A stretch of 62,515 nt of DNA from an uncultured Lachnospiraceae bacterium. GTDB taxonomy: Bacteria > Bacillota > Clostridia > Lachnospirales > Lachnospiraceae. Under the pieces are notes generated by a model. It did no database searches, was not told the DNA's origin, and was given only the letters and a program-made list of their open reading frames with translations. The position numbers and the translations under genes are program-made. Each line of letters starts with the position of its first letter. The first letter of the stretch is position 1. This document shows positions 7,121 through 16,185 of the stretch, piece after piece. The stretch covers positions 1 through 62,515 of the forward strand of contig CATOJY010000018.1 in the NCBI GenBank assembly GCA_951800685.1, read 5' to 3'.

Positions 7121-8482
7121 CTACCGCCTGTCTAGTGTCACATCTACACTCATCTCATGTCCCTGACGGACTAGTATCATGGTTACAACGTCCTCTGGAC
7201 TGGCGTTGTACAAAACATTTAGAAGTTCATGGTAAGCAGTAATCGGCGTATCGTTTACCTGTATCACCACATCACCGCTCTGAATCCCAGCATTCATAGC
7301 CGGGGAATCCATTTCAATCTCTTTAATATATGCGCCTTTCGGAATCGCTGATTCCGCAATAGCTTCCTCTGGCACATCTGCACCATGAATTCCCAGGTAG
7401 GCTCTCTCCTGGTCATTGGACATCTTCTCGATGGTCCGTCTCAGCTCCGTAATCCCATAGGCGGTCAGCAGATTACCCATATCATTACTGGTATTCATAT
7501 TGTCTATAATGCCGATCACCATACCATCTAAATCTGTCAGGATCCCTGTTGCATTCCTGCTTCCGTAAATATCTGTCGCAATCGTCTTATAGGCAGAATC
7601 CGGCTGATCAAGCACCGTTCCTGCAGAAGTCACAATACCATAGCACACAGTCCCGCTCATTCCCATGGGACTGCCAAGAGCGATCACAGGCTTGCCTAAC
7701 AGATTGGCGCTGTTCGAGCTGCCCAAACTTGCTATATCGATCACATCCATTGTCTCTTCCTCGATCGATACAAGCGGCACTGAGAAGATTGCTAACCCGG
7801 TCGTTGTATCCCTCTGCACCAGCTGTGCGTCAACGCTCGTCTGATCACAGAAAGTCACAATGATGCTGTCGGCCTCGTTCAATGTGCCAGCACTGGCCAG
7901 AATTAGAATAGACTTGCCATTGTTTGCCACAATGATTCCGGAGGCAGATGCCTCATTCTCATAAATATCATTAAACCAGTCAACGTCCGATACAACGCTG
8001 GTGACTGTGACCACAGCACGGTTGACCCGCCGCGCCAATTCCGCCATCTCCTCATAGAGCATCTTATAGTCTTCTATGCTGAACCGCACCTGGGAAAGCA
8101 ATTCCTCGATCTGTTCGTCCTCCAGCTCTGCCTGCACCACCTCCGGCTGCTGCTGCACCTCTTCTTCCACCAGCATATCCTCCGGTTTCATTTCCTCAGC
8201 CACCGTCTCCTCTGGAAACCGTACTTCTTTGGCCTCCTCCTCCGGATATAACCGGTTACTGATAACCGGCTCTAGCACCAAAAAGGTAAAACAGGCAACC
8301 AATCCGAAAACTACCGCCATCACCACCGTGGTCAGCGTTCTACGCAGGAGTTTCTTCTTATTGACCGGCTTTTGCTTGATCGTTTCCCTCAAAAAGTCGG
8401 GTTGCACATGAGGAGAATACTCTGCCTGCTCTTTCCGATCACCTTGCTTTATATTATTCTGTTCTTGATCCAGTTCTGCCAT
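7121..8482 (-). CDS. membrane-anchored HtrA-like protein with PDZ domain, catalytic triad lost
   Basis: The 453-residue protein has a cytoplasmic N-terminus, one membrane segment (about residues 49-72), an acidic Glu/Gln-rich stalk, a trypsin-like fold and a C-terminal PDZ domain (about 362-450, YLGIHGADVP and AGIQSGDVVIQVND). The fold matches HtrA/DegP, but the catalytic residues appear absent. The His loop reads SILILASAGTLNEAD with no His, the Asp position reads DTTTGLAIF with Gly, and the GNSGG serine motif reads RNATG. It therefore probably binds or senses peptides rather than cutting them. The ATG at 8482 has GGAAGG 11 nt upstream; a GTG three codons earlier is poorly spaced. It follows a response regulator gene. 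Confidence 0.85.
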   Translation of the reverse strand: MAELDQEQNNIKQGDRKEQAEYSPHVQPDFLRETIKQKPVNKKKLLRRTLTTVVMAVVFGLVACFTFLVLEPVISNRLYPEEEAKEVRFPEETVAEEMKPEDMLVEEEVQQQPEVVQAELEDEQIEELLSQVRFSIEDYKMLYEEMAELARRVNRAVVTVTSVVSDVDWFNDIYENEASASGIIVANNGKSILILASAGTLNEADSIIVTFCDQTSVDAQLVQRDTTTGLAIFSVPLVSIEEETMDVIDIASLGSSNSANLLGKPVIALGSPMGMSGTVCYGIVTSAGTVLDQPDSAYKTIATDIYGSRNATGILTDLDGMVIGIIDNMNTSNDMGNLLTAYGITELRRTIEKMSNDQERAYLGIHGADVPEEAIAESAIPKGAYIKEIEMDSPAMNAGIQSGDVVIQVNDTPITAYHELLNVLYNASPEDVVTMILVRQGHEMSVDVTLDRR

Positions 8483-8589
8483 AAAGTACACAACCTTCCC
8501 GCTCTGCCGCCTATCGCTTCAGAGACAATATATCCTGCGCCCATCATATCACCTGCAAGTGTAAGCGCAATCCCTCTCTGTCAGCAGCC

Positions 8590-9288
8590 TCAACGCGACT
8601 CAAACTTATATCCAATCCCCCAGATCGTGGCAATTCTCCACCGCTCATGATCATTGATCTTCTCCCGCAGCCGTTTAATATGCACATCTACAGTACGGGT
8701 ATCTCCGATATACTCATAGCCCCAAATCTGATCCAGCAGCTGTTCTCTCGTGAAAACATGATTCGGCGATGAAGCCAGGAAATAGAGAAGTTCCAGTTCT
8801 TTGGGCGGCATCTCTATCGTCTTCCCCATATATATGACAGAATAATTTGTCTGGTTGACGATCAGGTCTGGATATTCCACGCTCTTGACATCGGAGGCTT
8901 TTGGCTCTGCGGCTGCCGGTTTGTAACGGCGGAGCACAGCCTTCACCCGTGCCACCAGCTCTTTGGAATCGAAAGGCTTTTCCATGTAATCATCAGCCCC
9001 CAGCTCCAGCCCAAGCACCTTGTCGAAAACCTCTCCCTTCGCCGAAAGCATGATGATCGGCAGCGTAGATTTGGAACGTACCTCACGGCAGACTTGATAT
9101 CCATCAATCCCCGGCAGCATCAAATCCAGCAGCATCAGATTTGGTCCGAAACTTTCTACGGCCGCAAGCGCTGATTCCCCATCATTGACGATCATCGTCT
9201 CGAAACACTCTTTGGTCAGATAGAGGGCGATCAACTCCGCAATATTGTTGTCATCATCCACAATCAAAATCTTCTGTTTATTTACCAT
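8590..9288 (-). CDS. OmpR/PhoB-family response regulator
   Basis: DNA-binding response regulator of 232 residues. The receiver domain shows the acidic pair in ILIVDDDNN, the phosphoacceptor Asp in LMLLDLMLPGIDGYQV, the conserved Thr/Ser position in IIMLSAKG and the Lys in YMEKPFD. The C-terminal winged helix ends VDVHIKRLREKIN and IWGIGYKFE. The ATG at 9288 is preferred because AGGAG lies 11 nt upstream. No histidine kinase is adjacent; the nearest is the plus-strand gene at 14761, about 5.5 kb away. It lies between mutS2 and the HtrA-like gene on the same strand. Confidence 0.92.
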   Translation of the reverse strand: MVNKQKILIVDDDNNIAELIALYLTKECFETMIVNDGESALAAVESFGPNLMLLDLMLPGIDGYQVCREVRSKSTLPIIMLSAKGEVFDKVLGLELGADDYMEKPFDSKELVARVKAVLRRYKPAAAEPKASDVKSVEYPDLIVNQTNYSVIYMGKTIEMPPKELELLYFLASSPNHVFTREQLLDQIWGYEYIGDTRTVDVHIKRLREKINDHERWRIATIWGIGYKFESR

Positions 9289-9400
9289 TTTCTTTCTGAC
9301 TCCTGTTTTTACTTCCAATCCTTATTATCACTTCTTTATTCTTGTTTCCTGTTTCTTCTTTTCTTACTGAACCTGTTGATCCATTCAATCCTGCCGCGGA

Positions 9401-11776
9401 TTATCCCTTAAATTCCACGATCGTGACTCCTGCGTCACCTTCCCCGAATTCCCCCAGACGGTAACTCTTCACCACCCGGTTCTTGCGCAGGTAATTGTGC
9501 ACCGCGCTGCGCAGGGCACCCGTTCCTTTGCCGTGAACCACACGAACGCTCGGCAGATGGGCCAGATAAGCATCATCCAGATACTTGTCCAGCTCGGAAA
9601 GCGCCTCATCCACCGTCCTGCCAAGCAGATTGATCTCAGTGGAGATGGAATAAGCCTTTGACATCTTCAGCTTCCCGGAAGAAGAACGCTGCATCTTTCC
9701 GGTACTGATCGTCTCCTCCTCAATCAACACAAGATCGTTCAAAGAAACCTTAGAACGGATGATACCGCATTGCACAAATAGATTGCCACTCTTATCCGGC
9801 AGGGAACTGACCGTTCCTTTTAGCCCCATAGAGACCACCTTGACGCTGTCTCCCGGCTTAATCTGGTTTGGTTTCAGCACTTTATGGGTAGGCTGATCAT
9901 TTTTGATCGCCAGTTTTGTATTTTTTTCAGAAATCTTATCGCGCACTTTCTGTCGGGATTTCTCCAACTCCTTGATCGAGATACCCGCCTCCGCCTTTTG
10001 GAAAGTACGAATCGTCTCGTCAGCCAGTTCCTTTGCATTTTGCAGAATCTCACGCGCTTCCTCATTAGCGTGGCGAAGAATGCGCTCTTTAGCCTGATCG
10101 ATCTTCTCCTGTTTAGATTCCAGACGCTTCTTCAACGCCTCGATCTCTTCCCTATAAGCAGCAATCTCCAGCTGTTCCTTCTCTATCGTTACACGGCTGT
10201 TCTCCAGATTCGCTAACAGATCCTCGAAGCTCTCCTTATCCTCCGTGATATGACGCTTTGCATCCTCAATAATGTGATCTGGAAGCCCAAGCTTGGAAGA
10301 AATCGCAAAAGCGTTACTTTTACCCGGAATACCAATGAGCAGGCGGTACGTCGGACGCAGCGTTTCCACACTGAACTCACAGCTGGCATTTTCCACAAAG
10401 GGTGTAGAAAGGGCATAAACCTTCAATTCACTGTAGTGGGTGGTCGCCATCGTGCGAATTCCCCGGCTATGCAGATGATCCAGCACCGAAATGGCGAGCG
10501 CAGCTCCCTCAGTGGGATCCGTTCCTGCCCCCAGCTCATCGAAAAGGCACAGTGACTCTCCGTCCGCCTGCTGCAGAATCGACACAATATTTGTCATATG
10601 GGAGGAAAAGGTACTGAGACTCTGCTCAATGCTCTGTTCATCTCCAATATCCGCATAAACTTCCTCAAATACCGCCAGTTCCGAGCGGTCCAACGCCGGA
10701 ATATGCAGTCCTGCCTGCCCCATCAGCGTCAAAAGTCCTACCGTTTTCAGAGAAACTGTTTTTCCCCCGGTATTTGGACCAGTGATGACTAACAGATCAA
10801 AATCGATACCTAACTGAATATCAATGGGAACCACCTTTTTCTTATCCAGAAGCGGATGTCGTCCCTGCCTGATGCGGATTTGATGTTCTGTATTAAAGAT
10901 CGGCATCGTGGCATTCTGTTCCAACGCCAAAGCAGCCTTAGCAAAGATAAAATCAAGTGCCGTCATTGCCTTCTGGTTTTCCATAAGAAGTTCCGTATAT
11001 GCGCCCGCCTGCGCGCTCAAATCAGCCAGAATAACTGCAATCTCCTCCTGCTCCCTAATCTCCAGCTCCCGCAGCTCATTGTTCAGATTGACAACGGCCG
11101 CCGGCTCAATGAAGAACGTGGAACCAGTAGACGACTGATCGTGTACCATACCCTGCACTTGCCCCTTGTACTCGGATTTGACCGGAATACAATAACGGTT
11201 GTTGCGCATCGTCACTACTGCATCCTGTAAGTACGTGCGGTAAGAACCATTGATCATGGATGCCAGTTGGGAATGGATGCGGTCGTTTGTGACTGTCATG
11301 CTGCGACGGATCTTTTTCAAAGCCGGACTGGCGTCATCTGCAATTTCTTCTTCCGACAGAACGCACCGCCTGATCTCATTGGACAACGGTGTTAATGGCT
11401 CCAGACTCTCGAAATACACATCCAGAGAATCGGCAGGCGTATCTTCCCGCTCCTTACGTCCATAGCTCTTGATGCGGTTAACATTTTCCAGAAAAGCGGC
11501 GATCCGCAGCAGTTCTGCAATGGATAGCACACTGCCAATCTCCAGTGATCTGATGCACATACCCAGATCCTTGTTGCCACCAAACGAAGTAGACCCCTTG
11601 CGGAACAGGTAGCCCAGCGCATCTGCCGTCTCCGTCTGCGCCTTACCGATCGCCTCAAGATCTGTCATCGGCTCTAACTCTGCCACCAGCTTCCGCCCCT
11701 GTTCTGAAGTCGCTTTGTCGGTTAGGCGATCGATAATTTTATTGTATTCTAAGACACGTAGCACTTTCTTATTCAT
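9401..11776 (-). CDS. mutS2: MutS2-family ATPase/endonuclease
   Basis: A 791-residue MutS2 protein. It has MutS core and lever helices, an ATPase domain with Walker A GPNTGGKTVSLKTVG, Walker B (CLFDELGAGTDPTEG) and TTHYSELK, a long coiled-coil (about residues 510-630), and a C-terminal Smr nuclease domain with LGRTVDEAL and VRVVHGKGTGALR. The family suppresses homologous recombination and rescues collided ribosomes. The start at 11776 (ATG) has AAGGA upstream; a TTG four codons earlier is too close to it. It is probably the first gene of the block leading to the response regulator and the HtrA-like gene. Confidence 0.95.
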   Translation of the reverse strand: MNKKVLRVLEYNKIIDRLTDKATSEQGRKLVAELEPMTDLEAIGKAQTETADALGYLFRKGSTSFGGNKDLGMCIRSLEIGSVLSIAELLRIAAFLENVNRIKSYGRKEREDTPADSLDVYFESLEPLTPLSNEIRRCVLSEEEIADDASPALKKIRRSMTVTNDRIHSQLASMINGSYRTYLQDAVVTMRNNRYCIPVKSEYKGQVQGMVHDQSSTGSTFFIEPAAVVNLNNELRELEIREQEEIAVILADLSAQAGAYTELLMENQKAMTALDFIFAKAALALEQNATMPIFNTEHQIRIRQGRHPLLDKKKVVPIDIQLGIDFDLLVITGPNTGGKTVSLKTVGLLTLMGQAGLHIPALDRSELAVFEEVYADIGDEQSIEQSLSTFSSHMTNIVSILQQADGESLCLFDELGAGTDPTEGAALAISVLDHLHSRGIRTMATTHYSELKVYALSTPFVENASCEFSVETLRPTYRLLIGIPGKSNAFAISSKLGLPDHIIEDAKRHITEDKESFEDLLANLENSRVTIEKEQLEIAAYREEIEALKKRLESKQEKIDQAKERILRHANEEAREILQNAKELADETIRTFQKAEAGISIKELEKSRQKVRDKISEKNTKLAIKNDQPTHKVLKPNQIKPGDSVKVVSMGLKGTVSSLPDKSGNLFVQCGIIRSKVSLNDLVLIEEETISTGKMQRSSSGKLKMSKAYSISTEINLLGRTVDEALSELDKYLDDAYLAHLPSVRVVHGKGTGALRSAVHNYLRKNRVVKSYRLGEFGEGDAGVTIVEFKG

Positions 11777-11942
11777 GATAAATTCCAATCCTTATCAAAT
11801 AATGAACTGTTATTGCATTGTTGCTGTTTCAATGCGAGGTTCCCATCTATTCCTCTTTTTAATCGTTCTTGGGTGGACCTATTTATCTTAGCACAAAAAC
11901 AAGCGAATGACTATAATGAAAATCCGCAGCCAAAGGTAAAAC

Positions 11943-11971
11943 TTGTCAGTTCATGTCAATATTTTTATGGT
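11943..11971 (+). promoter_or_regulatory. promoter and putative operator of the WYL regulator gene
   Basis: A -35 TTGTCA (11943-11948), 17-bp spacer and -10 TATGGT (11966-11971) precede the WYL regulator by about 130 bp. The -35 overlaps TGTCA-N5-TGTCA (11944-11958). The motif TTGNCAGNNNATGTCANTATTT recurs upstream of the next gene at 12998, which suggests a shared operator. Confidence 0.6.
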
Positions 11972-12104
11972 ATTCTTAATATAACCCTACAAGAGGACAG
12001 GCAAACCTTTTGCCACACCCATTCAAACAGCTTACGCAATAACAACAGCCATACTGTCTGTAAGGAATTGTAACTATAAATAGATTGTAGCAGGAGAGGA
12101 AAAC

Positions 12105-13001
12105 ATGTCAGACAGCCGTTTATTCAAAATTATGTATCATCTTTTAGAAAAAGGACGAACGACCGCCCCTGAATTAGCGGCCAAATTTGAAGTTTCTAAA
12201 CGAACGATCTACCGCGACCTGGATGCGCTCAGTGACGCCGGCATTCCTGTCTATGCAGAACCCGGTAGAAATGGCGGCATCTTCTTATTGGACAATTTCG
12301 TTTTAGATAAAGCCCTATTTTCTGAAAAAGAAAAACAGGAAGTATTGGCTGCCCTTCACAGCGTCTTTGCTACAGGTCATTCCTGCAACCAGGAATTGCT
12401 GACAAAATTATCCGCACTTTTCCATGTTGACATGGAGAATTGGCTTGAAGTAGATTTCTCACGTTGGGGACACACCGCTTCTGACTACTCCAAATTTGAG
12501 AAATTGAAGACTGCTATCATCTGCCACAGGGAAATCCTGTTCGTCTATGCAAACACGTACAACGAAAGAAAGAAACGAACCGTTCAACCGATACGGCTCT
12601 CCTATAAAGCAAGAGAATGGTATCTGAAAGCATTTTGTCTTGAAAAACAGGATTTCCGCATCTTCAAATTGACCCGGATCGCAGATCTGGAGTTATCGGA
12701 GCATACTTTCACCCCTAAATCCTATCCAGAGCCAAACGATACTCCGCCTCAGACAAATCCAAAGATCGTTCTATCGTTTGCAAAGGAAGCTGCCTACCGC
12801 GTCTATGATGAATTTGATGAGACGCAGATCATTTATCAGGAGAACGGCGATCTGACCGCCTCCGCCCACATGCCTGTCGATGCATGGCTGATCGGATATC
12901 TTCTCTCCTTTGGCGCACAGGTTTCCGTCATCGAGCCAGTAGATCTGAAAGAAATCTTATCCAAAGAGGCGCTGGAAATTTATAGAAAAAATAAATATTG
13001 A
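12105..13001 (+). CDS. YafY-family transcriptional regulator (HTH_11 and WYL domains)
   Basis: A 298-residue regulator. The N-terminal winged helix-turn-helix (ELAAKFEVSKRTIYRDLDAL, about residues 22-41) is followed by a WYL domain (about 140-220, with VQPIRLSYKAREWYLKAFCL) and a C-terminal WCX-like extension. WYL domains bind nucleic-acid or nucleotide-like ligands in other families; the ligand here is unknown. GGAGAGG precedes the ATG. The next gene encodes a ClbS/DfsB-like protein and shares an upstream operator-like motif, so this regulator probably controls itself and that gene. Confidence 0.9.
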   Translation: MSDSRLFKIMYHLLEKGRTTAPELAAKFEVSKRTIYRDLDALSDAGIPVYAEPGRNGGIFLLDNFVLDKALFSEKEKQEVLAALHSVFATGHSCNQELLTKLSALFHVDMENWLEVDFSRWGHTASDYSKFEKLKTAIICHREILFVYANTYNERKKRTVQPIRLSYKAREWYLKAFCLEKQDFRIFKLTRIADLELSEHTFTPKSYPEPNDTPPQTNPKIVLSFAKEAAYRVYDEFDETQIIYQENGDLTASAHMPVDAWLIGYLLSFGAQVSVIEPVDLKEILSKEALEIYRKNKY

Positions 13002-13031
13002 CAGAAGATGTCACTATTTGCCTGTTATGAT
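12998..13031 (+). promoter_or_regulatory. operator-like dyad and promoter before the ClbS/DfsB-like gene
   Basis: TGACA-GAAGA-TGTCA (12999-13013) is an exact inverted repeat and contains a consensus -35 TTGACA (12998-13003). It overlaps the stop codon of the regulator gene. The -10 is less clear: TGTTAT (19-bp spacing) or TATGAT (22-bp). It matches the motif at 11943. Confidence 0.55.
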
Positions 13032-13086
13032 CAAAACATAATTTTAAAACATCTTATAAACATACGAAACAGATAAGGAGAAGAAA

Positions 13087-13629
13087 ATGGGCAGACCAAC
13101 TACAAAGGCGGACTTGATGACCGCTGCAAACGATAATTACCAGAAACTAAATACTCTCATCGCTGGATTGACCACAAAAGAGCTGACAACCAATTTTCAT
13201 TTCGCAGACGATGGGAAGAAGAAAGAGGCGCACTGGAAACGGGATCAAAATCTGAGGGATGTTTTGATCCATCTATATGAATGGCACCAGCTTCTGTTAA
13301 ACTGGGTACAGTCCAACAGGAGCGGAGAAGAAACCCCCTTCCTGCCCCGGCCTTATAACTGGAAGACCTACGGCGAAATGAATCTGTTTTTCTGGAAAAA
13401 GCACCAGAACACGCCATTAGAGGAGGCAAAAAAAATGCTTGCGCAATCCCACACGGAAGTACTGCAACTGGCTGAAATCTTTTCTAATGAAGAATTATTT
13501 TCAAAAGGCGTATACAAATGGGTGGGCGGCAGCACATTAGGATCTTATTTCGTCAGCACTACCTCCAGTCATTATGACTGGGCTATGAAAAAGTTGAAAG
13601 CACACATCAAAAACTGTAAGGAACAATAA
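13087..13629 (+). CDS. ClbS/DfsB-family four-helix protein
   Basis: A 180-residue protein of the ClbS/DfsB (DUF1706) family: MGRPTTKADLMTAANDNYQK at the start, then RDVLIHLYEWHQLLLNW and PYNWKTYGEMN. Family members are DinB-like helical bundles; ClbS hydrolyses the colibactin cyclopropane warhead to protect its producer, but most homologues have no assigned substrate. It is paired with a WYL regulator, so expression is probably inducible. An AGGAG ribosome site lies just before the ATG, and an intrinsic terminator follows 90 bp after the stop. Confidence 0.85.
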   Translation: MGRPTTKADLMTAANDNYQKLNTLIAGLTTKELTTNFHFADDGKKKEAHWKRDQNLRDVLIHLYEWHQLLLNWVQSNRSGEETPFLPRPYNWKTYGEMNLFFWKKHQNTPLEEAKKMLAQSHTEVLQLAEIFSNEELFSKGVYKWVGGSTLGSYFVSTTSSHYDWAMKKLKAHIKNCKEQ

Positions 13630-13721
13630 CAGTACCAAAAGCCTCACACACCGCAGACGATTTTCTGGCAAGAGGTAGGAAAACAGCTCATGGACTGTGA
13701 TGGGTAATCTGAAACTAAGGA

Positions 13722-13749
13722 GGATATTCCATACCGGAATGTCCTTTTT
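13722..13749 (+). terminator. intrinsic terminator after the ClbS/DfsB-like gene
   Basis: GGATATTCC and GGAATGTCC form a 9-bp stem (one G-U) with loop ATACC, followed by TTTTT. It closes the WYL regulator/ClbS-like unit. The rest of the gap to 13925 holds no gene I can support. Confidence 0.75.
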
Positions 13750-13925
13750 GCATACAAAGATTTCCAATAAAATGGGTAAAGCGCTGATCATAATACGGCG
13801 GCAGCTCTTATTTTCATTGCTATTATCAACATGAACAGATATACTATACATAAAACACCCAAAGGCCAGCAAGCCACGACTAACAAATTCCTGGCTATGG
13901 TCAAGTAAAGCAGAAAGGCCTGATC

Positions 13926-14714
13926 ATGAACGACACCATGCACAATATAAAGATCATCTTTTTTGATATCGACGGTACGCTTGTTGATATGCAGCGGAAA
14001 CATATCTCCGGGAAAATGCTTGAAACCCTGATCCGTCTGAAAGAGCAAAATATTCTCCTTTGTATTGCAACCGGCAGAACCCCTGTGACTCTGCCGTATT
14101 TTGAGGGAATCGAATTCGATGCCTATCTTACTTTTAACGGTTCCTACTGTTATAACAAGAAGCAAGTCATTTTCAGCAATCCCATCCCCACAGACGACGT
14201 TTTGACGATTATACAAAACGCCGCTTCGATGAACAGGCCCGTTTCCATTGCCTCTAAAAACCGGATCGCCGCGAATGGAAAAGACATAGACCTGGTGGAA
14301 TATTATGCCTTCGCAAAACTTGAGGTAGAAGTCACCGAAGATTTTGAACAGTTATCCCATGATGAAATCTATCAGATTATGCTTGGCTGTCAGGAGAAGG
14401 ACTACCCTCAATTATTGAGAAATACAAACCATGCCAGGATCACTGCATGGTGGGACCGGGCCGCAGATATAATCCCTTCCGGCAGCGGCAAGGGCGTTGG
14501 CGTCGGGAAGATCCTCGCCCATTATCATCTGGACCGCTCGCAGGCCCTTGCATTCGGCGACGGCAATAACGACCTGGAAATGCTGCAGGCCGTCGGCTGT
14601 GGTGTTGCAATGGCGAATGGGTCAGCACAGTTAAAACAGGCTGCGGATGCTGTATGCGGCCATGTGGCAGAAGATGGCATCTACCATTACTGCACCGCGC
14701 ACGGGCTGATTTAA
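13926..14714 (+). CDS. Cof-type HAD-superfamily phosphatase
   Basis: A 262-residue type IIB HAD hydrolase. Motif I is FFDIDGTLVD (nucleophile Asp), motif II lies near CIATGRTPV, motif III is the Lys in SGKGVGVGKIL and motif IV is LAFGDGNNDLEMLQA. A C2B cap is inserted between motifs II and III. The family dephosphorylates sugar phosphates, flavin or PLP-type substrates, and the substrate cannot be read from sequence. GAAAGG precedes the ATG. It lies just upstream of the sensor kinase on the same strand. Confidence 0.9.
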   Translation: MNDTMHNIKIIFFDIDGTLVDMQRKHISGKMLETLIRLKEQNILLCIATGRTPVTLPYFEGIEFDAYLTFNGSYCYNKKQVIFSNPIPTDDVLTIIQNAASMNRPVSIASKNRIAANGKDIDLVEYYAFAKLEVEVTEDFEQLSHDEIYQIMLGCQEKDYPQLLRNTNHARITAWWDRAADIIPSGSGKGVGVGKILAHYHLDRSQALAFGDGNNDLEMLQAVGCGVAMANGSAQLKQAADAVCGHVAEDGIYHYCTAHGLI

Positions 14715-14760
14715 TTCTGCTTATTGAACGCTATCCTATCATACCACTACGAGGTTACCC

Positions 14761-16185
14761 ATGAGAAAGACCCTATATCTCAAATTAATACTTGCCTATA
14801 TCATTTTTGGTCTGTTTGGTTTCGTGGTTGTGGCTACCTTTGTCTCCAATATGACGATGGATCACTTAAAAAGAGAGCAGGCGGACGCGCTCTACCGGGA
14901 AGCTACCATGATTGCCAACACTTACGCAGCCGATCTGTATAACAACGAGATTTCCCTGGAATCGGTTAAGACACAGCTTGATGCGTTGGATACCTATTTG
15001 AGCGCCACACTCTGGATCATTAATCCTTCAGGCCGCATGATCTTAGACTCTTCTTCTCCGGTGGACGTGGAGAATGAGGTCGTGATCGAACACTTTGATT
15101 CTACTGTCACCTCCGGCTCTAACTACGTTGTAGGGGACTTTTTCCATACTTTTAAAGAAGATATGTTAAGCGTTTTCGCCCCGATCACATCAGATTACAA
15201 GGTAAAAGGCTACGTTGTCATCCACAAACCTATAAGCAGCATACAGATGGCCGCTAACAGCCTACTCACCATCTCTTACCTGATGCTTGTCATCCTGTTC
15301 CTCCTGTCCTTGATCATTTTGATTTTCTTCACAGAAATCGTTTACATTCCACTGCGCAAGATCACCGAGGCAACTGAGCAGTACGCCAGCGGCAACATGC
15401 ACTATGAATTCAGCGTGGAGAGTGAAGACGAGATGGGATATCTGGCGGCGTCGCTTTCTTATATGGCCAGTGAGATCGCCCGCTCAGAAGATGACCAAAA
15501 GAAGTTTATCGCAAACGTCTCCCATGATTTCCGCTCTCCTCTCACTTCCATCAGAGGTTATCTGGAAGCTATGATTGACGGTACGATCCCACCCGAAATG
15601 CATGAGAAATATCTTTCTATTGTCCTAAATGAGACAGAACGTCTGACCAAGCTGACCAACAGCCTTCTGACCCTGAATAACCTGAATACAAAAGGCATCA
15701 TGCTCAACCGCTCTGATTTCGACATTAACGGCGTAATCCGCAATGTGGCCGCATCTTTCGAAGGCACATGCCGCGAGAGGACGATCGCCATCGAACTGGT
15801 ACTGACCGGGGATGAAATGTATGTGTTTGCCGATGTAGACAAAATCCAGCAGGTACTCTACAACCTGCTGGACAATGCAATCAAATTCAGTCATCACGAT
15901 TCTATTATCAAAATGGAAACGACTGAGAAACATAATAAAATTTTTATTAGTGTCAAAGACTCCGGCATCGGCATCCCGAAAGACGATCTGAAACTCATAT
16001 GGGACCGGTTCTACAAATCCGACCTGTCGCGTGGTAAAGACAAAAAAGGAACTGGCCTGGGGCTTTCTATCACGAAGGAAATTATCCGCTCCCACGGCGA
16101 AAATATTAATGTAATTAGTACAGAGGGCGTGGGAACAGAGTTTATCTTCTCTCTGCCGAAGTCTGATGTGGAAGATGATGATTAG
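14761..16185 (+). CDS. sensor histidine kinase (HAMP, HisKA, HATPase)
   Basis: A 474-residue transmembrane kinase with a membrane segment at about 8-29, an extracellular sensor of ~135 residues, a second membrane segment at about 170-192 and a HAMP region. HisKA follows with the phospho-His in ANVSHDFRSPLTSIRGYLEA, and HATPase_c with NLLDNAIKFS, DSGIGIPKDD and GTGLGLSI. No response regulator is adjacent. The likely partner is the orphan regulator at 8590, since a mutS2-regulator-kinase-trmL order is what I would expect in relatives and an insertion or inversion could have split it. The last 44 bp overlap trmL on the other strand. Confidence 0.92.
   Translation: MRKTLYLKLILAYIIFGLFGFVVVATFVSNMTMDHLKREQADALYREATMIANTYAADLYNNEISLESVKTQLDALDTYLSATLWIINPSGRMILDSSSPVDVENEVVIEHFDSTVTSGSNYVVGDFFHTFKEDMLSVFAPITSDYKVKGYVVIHKPISSIQMAANSLLTISYLMLVILFLLSLIILIFFTEIVYIPLRKITEATEQYASGNMHYEFSVESEDEMGYLAASLSYMASEIARSEDDQKKFIANVSHDFRSPLTSIRGYLEAMIDGTIPPEMHEKYLSIVLNETERLTKLTNSLLTLNNLNTKGIMLNRSDFDINGVIRNVAASFEGTCRERTIAIELVLTGDEMYVFADVDKIQQVLYNLLDNAIKFSHHDSIIKMETTEKHNKIFISVKDSGIGIPKDDLKLIWDRFYKSDLSRGKDKKGTGLGLSITKEIIRSHGENINVISTEGVGTEFIFSLPKSDVEDDD

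Noticed and set aside
13630..13925. Open frames on the minus strand between the ClbS-like gene and the HAD gene
   Set aside because: They have no ribosome site and overlap the terminator or neighbouring genes; no protein features are visible.
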